NCBI RefSeq assembly: GCF_902686445.1 | Contig: NC_062213.1 | Location: 140,638,491-140,702,490 of the forward strand | Direction: 5' to 3' | Origin: Sciurus carolinensis | Lineage: Eukaryota; Chordata; Mammalia; Rodentia; Sciuridae | Length of the DNA stretch: 64,000 nucleotides | In this document: positions 60,841 to 64,000 of the stretch, in pieces | How positions within the stretch are numbered: the stretch's first letter is position 1 | How the letters are laid out: each line of letters begins with the position of its first letter | Notes under the pieces: generated by a model | The model's database searches: none | What the model saw: the letters and a program-made list of their open reading frames with translations, nothing else | Told to the model about the DNA's origin: nothing | Position numbers and translations under genes: made by a program

Positions 60841-63123
60841 CTTAAATGCTTCAATTTTATGCTTCTAAGTAAAAGATTTTCATAGACTTTGAAAAAAGTG
60901 TGGCATCCTACAAAGAAAGTTGCCCTTATTTTTTTATACTATTTCATGTAAATCTCCAAATCATAATAATTATTTACATAATATTACATATATAAATAAC
61001 AGATATAACATTTGGGAAGATAATTTAAAACTGGAGCAATAAATTTATGAAACTTACATGGCAAAAGGTTCAAAGCTCAAGAAGATCCTATGAATAGCAG
61101 GAAACGTGGCATTTCACAATGGCATTATAATTCAAATCCAAAGCCTTCTGTACAAGCTGTTTATCATGATACCCTAATCAAGCATTCACATGAACTGACT
61201 CAGGACTCTGGCTACCATTTGTCATTTGAGTACAGATACCTGAGAAACGGTGCTAATGAACACATTTATTTAGGTGCCCATGAAGATTTCAACAAACCTA
61301 CAGAATGGTTCAATTTACTATGGTAGTGTTTACCAAGAGCTTGCTATTTGTTACCATGTTCTTCCTGTACCAAAGACTTGGAGAAAATACCCATTTATGC
61401 TAAAATAATATTCCCTTTACCAAGGTTCAACAACTCACCCATTGCTCACTCATTGAATGAACTCCAGGTAGAGTGAGTCTGTAGCCTGGTAAGGCAAAAA
61501 TGAGCATTCATTAAATTTAACCTGTTCAATGTCCAAAAACACTGATCCTCTCTTAAAGAGCATTCATTATCAGTAGAAAGACTGAGGAAATATTCAATCT
61601 AAGTTGAACATTTTCTAAGTAACAAAATTGGCTCCCTTGCTGAAAATCCTCATATTATAGGAACATCTTACTTCACAGTCTAAAACAAATATTCAGAAAC
61701 TGCCAAAACTCAAGAAAAGAAACGATGTTTTTTTGATAATATTGGGGATAGCCAATTTGTTGGAAGGTATAAGTAAATAGAAAGCAGTCCAAATTAACAA
61801 ATGGGAGAGTTAAAACAGGGTTTTAACTAGACCGGGTTTTTCCTAAGCCTGCTTAGAGAGAAAGGAAAAGAAGAAATCAGACCACGTTTAGGGGAATGCA
61901 GCAAATGAACTGTAAAAAGACAAAATAAATCTAAAAATTCGAATTAAAAAAAAAAAAGATCAGAAAACACAAATAATATGATTGTACTGTCAGGCATAAA
62001 CAGGTTTAGATTTAAGATGGGGGAAAGCACTGAAATGGATACACAGCAAAGAGAACACAATGAAGATTGAAAGGAATACATAACTTCATAACATGCTGGC
62101 CATATACATGGTAGTACATCCACTCCAGAAGACTTTTAGGTGTGAATTTTAACCAATTAAGGCAATTACTGCTTTACTAATGGCAAAGACTAATTTCTCT
62201 GATTGCTCTTTTGGGTTTCTTGGATATTACTTCTGGAAAGCTGACAGTGGTTTATTGGTCTGACCTAAATTTATAAACCAGAACAGTTCTATACAGGCCC
62301 ACTTAAGGGCATATAGATAGCACACATCCTGAAAAAGAGGGACAAGAATCTCTAAAAGCCTATGAAGAAAAATTATAAGGAGGGAGAAAATAAGAATATG
62401 GGTCAAACATGAGCACGAGAAATTTAGGTCAGATAAAATTTTTGATTACTTAGGGTTTAATAAGGGGTCAGTATGAATTTTTACATTCTGGGAATACTTA
62501 ATAATGGCTATTTTGGATAATAAAACACTGTTATAGGAATACAAACTTAATACAAATGTCTAAGCTTCTCATTTTCAAAGGTGGCAACTGCCTTTCCAAA
62601 AAAGCATCTAAATTATCAAAGATGTTTTCGTCTCAAATGTATCAAAGTATTGAATAGAATATATGCCACATGTGGAGAAAGACATCATTAGTCATCCTTG
62701 TATGGGTGAAGAACCTTGTGACAAGTGGATGGGTAATGACTGTTTGTATGAACTGAATCTACACTAAACTTCATTCACAATCCTTTGGGTGTCGCCTGAT
62801 TATGAATTTAGAGTCACTTTTCTTTTCTTTTCCTAACAAGGGGAAAAGATTTACTGCCACCCAAGAAAAATGTAACATTTGTCAGAGTAATGTGGATTAC
62901 AAAAAGGTTAACACAAGGATCAATACGATTTTAGCCAATGCCAGAAGTCTGTCATGTTTGAAGTTTGCCTTTTGAGAAACTTATAGGATAAAGGAGAAGC
63001 ACTGCAGTAACTTTTAGGGAAAACAAAAGAAAAAACAAAACTGATACATGAAGCAACCCAAATTGCTGTCCTCAAGAGAAAACAGGTATGTACAATTTTT
63101 TTAAAAAAATGACTCTAAGAAGT

Positions 63124-63246
63124 GGGCTGGGGTTGTGGCTCAGAGGTAGAGTGCTTGGTTAGCATGTGTGAGGCACTGGGTTCCATCCTCAGCACCACAA
63201 ATAAATAAATAAATTAAAGGTTCATCAACAACTAAAAATATTTTTT
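63124..63246 (+). repeat. ID-type SINE with short target-site duplication
   Basis: gggctggggttgtggctcag, aggtagagtgcttggttagc, ggttccatcctcagcaccac, (AAAT)n tail. Flanks tgactctaag (63110-63119) and tgactccaag (63251-63260) match with one difference. Confidence 0.93.
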
Positions 63247-64000
63247 TAAGTGACTCCAAGCTATGGTCAATAAATGTTCCATGCTCTAAAAGAAGATTAA
63301 ATGGTTGAACTTTAACAATGGACATTACTAATACGATCTTAAATGAAAAAAACTCCAAGTATACATGATTTTCAGAAAAGACTGCCACACACTAAATCAA
63401 TACATCATTACTCTTATTCACAAACAAAATTCACATATCTTAGTGAATACTCAAATTAGAAATTCAATTACAAAAGGCTGTGACTTATTTTGAGGTCCTA
63501 GCAATATGACAATATTTAGAACCTATTAATAGCATATCTTAAAATGAGTGGATGTAAGTTTGTAGATGAGTACATTTCATGTATACTGCATTAACAGAAA
63601 AGGAAAAATAATGTTTCACCTTGGCAAAAAGGTTAATCATTCCAAAAAACTTTTCAGTTTCTAAAATTTTGAAGCAACTTAATTTGAAAATTCCAATTAA
63701 GTCAGTAAGTTGAAATATTAATTCACATCTTAACTGCATAAGTATCAATGTTCAAGTGGAAAAGACATAATTAGTGCAAGCTTCATAATAATACATTAAC
63801 AGGTTACTCTTTTATCATGAGTATAAGGTAATCTTGTTTTAATAAAGGAGTCATTTATTTTATACTCAAAATCATTTCTCATAGAAATGAATTCACTTGA
63901 TCAACCAAAATATATTTCCAAAAATTTAGCATTATTTTGTAAAGTAATGATTCTCCACAAAGACACCCAAAGAGAACACAAATAGAAAATGCTAACAGTT

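Larger units (their letters stand above)
58478..64000 (-). other. ADGRL2 intron, partial, upstream of the stalk exon
   Basis: No olfactomedin-coding exon is present, so the intron continues beyond the window. It contains a MIR at about 60660-60840 and an ID SINE at 63124-63246. A 78-codon plus-strand open frame at 61090 has no recognisable features. Confidence 0.8.

Noticed and set aside
61090..61326. 78-codon plus-strand open frame in the upstream intron
   Set aside because: Starts with ATG but has no recognisable content and no promoter or splice context.
1..64000. CRISPR array, prokaryotic operon, integrated virus or other novel system
   Set aside because: Intron-exon structure, mammalian SINEs and LINEs throughout, and no regular spacer array or viral gene set. 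Nothing in the sequence supports such a claim.

Overview
The window looks like nuclear DNA from a rodent of the squirrel family (Sciuridae). The evidence is the repeats: many tRNA-derived ID-type SINEs with a squirrel-like tail, B1-dID composite SINEs, and L1 3' ends of a type I associate with squirrels. Older mammalian repeats (MIR, L2, ancient L1) are also present. The family assignment rests on remembered repeat signatures, not on a search.

There is one protein-coding gene. On the minus strand lies the 3' part of ADGRL2 (latrophilin-2, an adhesion G-protein-coupled receptor). Nineteen coding exons run from 58477 down to the stop codon at 17682-17684. All have AG/GT splice sites and the reading phases join without a break, giving 3254 coding nucleotides (1083 complete residues plus the last two bases of a split codon). 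In order they encode the Thr/Ser-rich stalk, the hormone-receptor motif (HRM), the GAIN domain, the GPS autoproteolysis site with its tethered agonist, the seven membrane helices, and a long cytoplasmic tail ending in the PDZ ligand VTSL. The signal peptide, lectin-like domain and olfactomedin domain must lie beyond 64000. Two in-frame cassette exons (45 and 27 nt) sit in the third intracellular loop.

Layout: 1 to about 17000 is intergenic DNA downstream of the gene, rich in L1, ID, MIR and L2 copies and including a U6 snRNA/L1 chimeric retrocopy. About 17000-17681 is the likely 3' UTR. 17682-29106 holds the tail, TM6/TM7 and ICL3 exons. 29107-36752 is a large AT-rich intron with few repeats. 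36753-42334 is a compact cluster coding for the GPS and TM1 to TM5. 42335-52582 is a 10 kb intron packed with old and young L1 and SINE copies. 52583-58477 holds the HRM/GAIN exons, and 58478-64000 is part of the intron upstream.

I found no sign of a new biological system. The observations most worth a second look are the U6/L1 chimera with a perfect target-site duplication, an imperfect palindrome just upstream of the GPS exon, a short templated duplication 1.25 kb from its source, a telomere-like hexamer run inside a young L1 3' UTR, and the ICL3 cassette exons.
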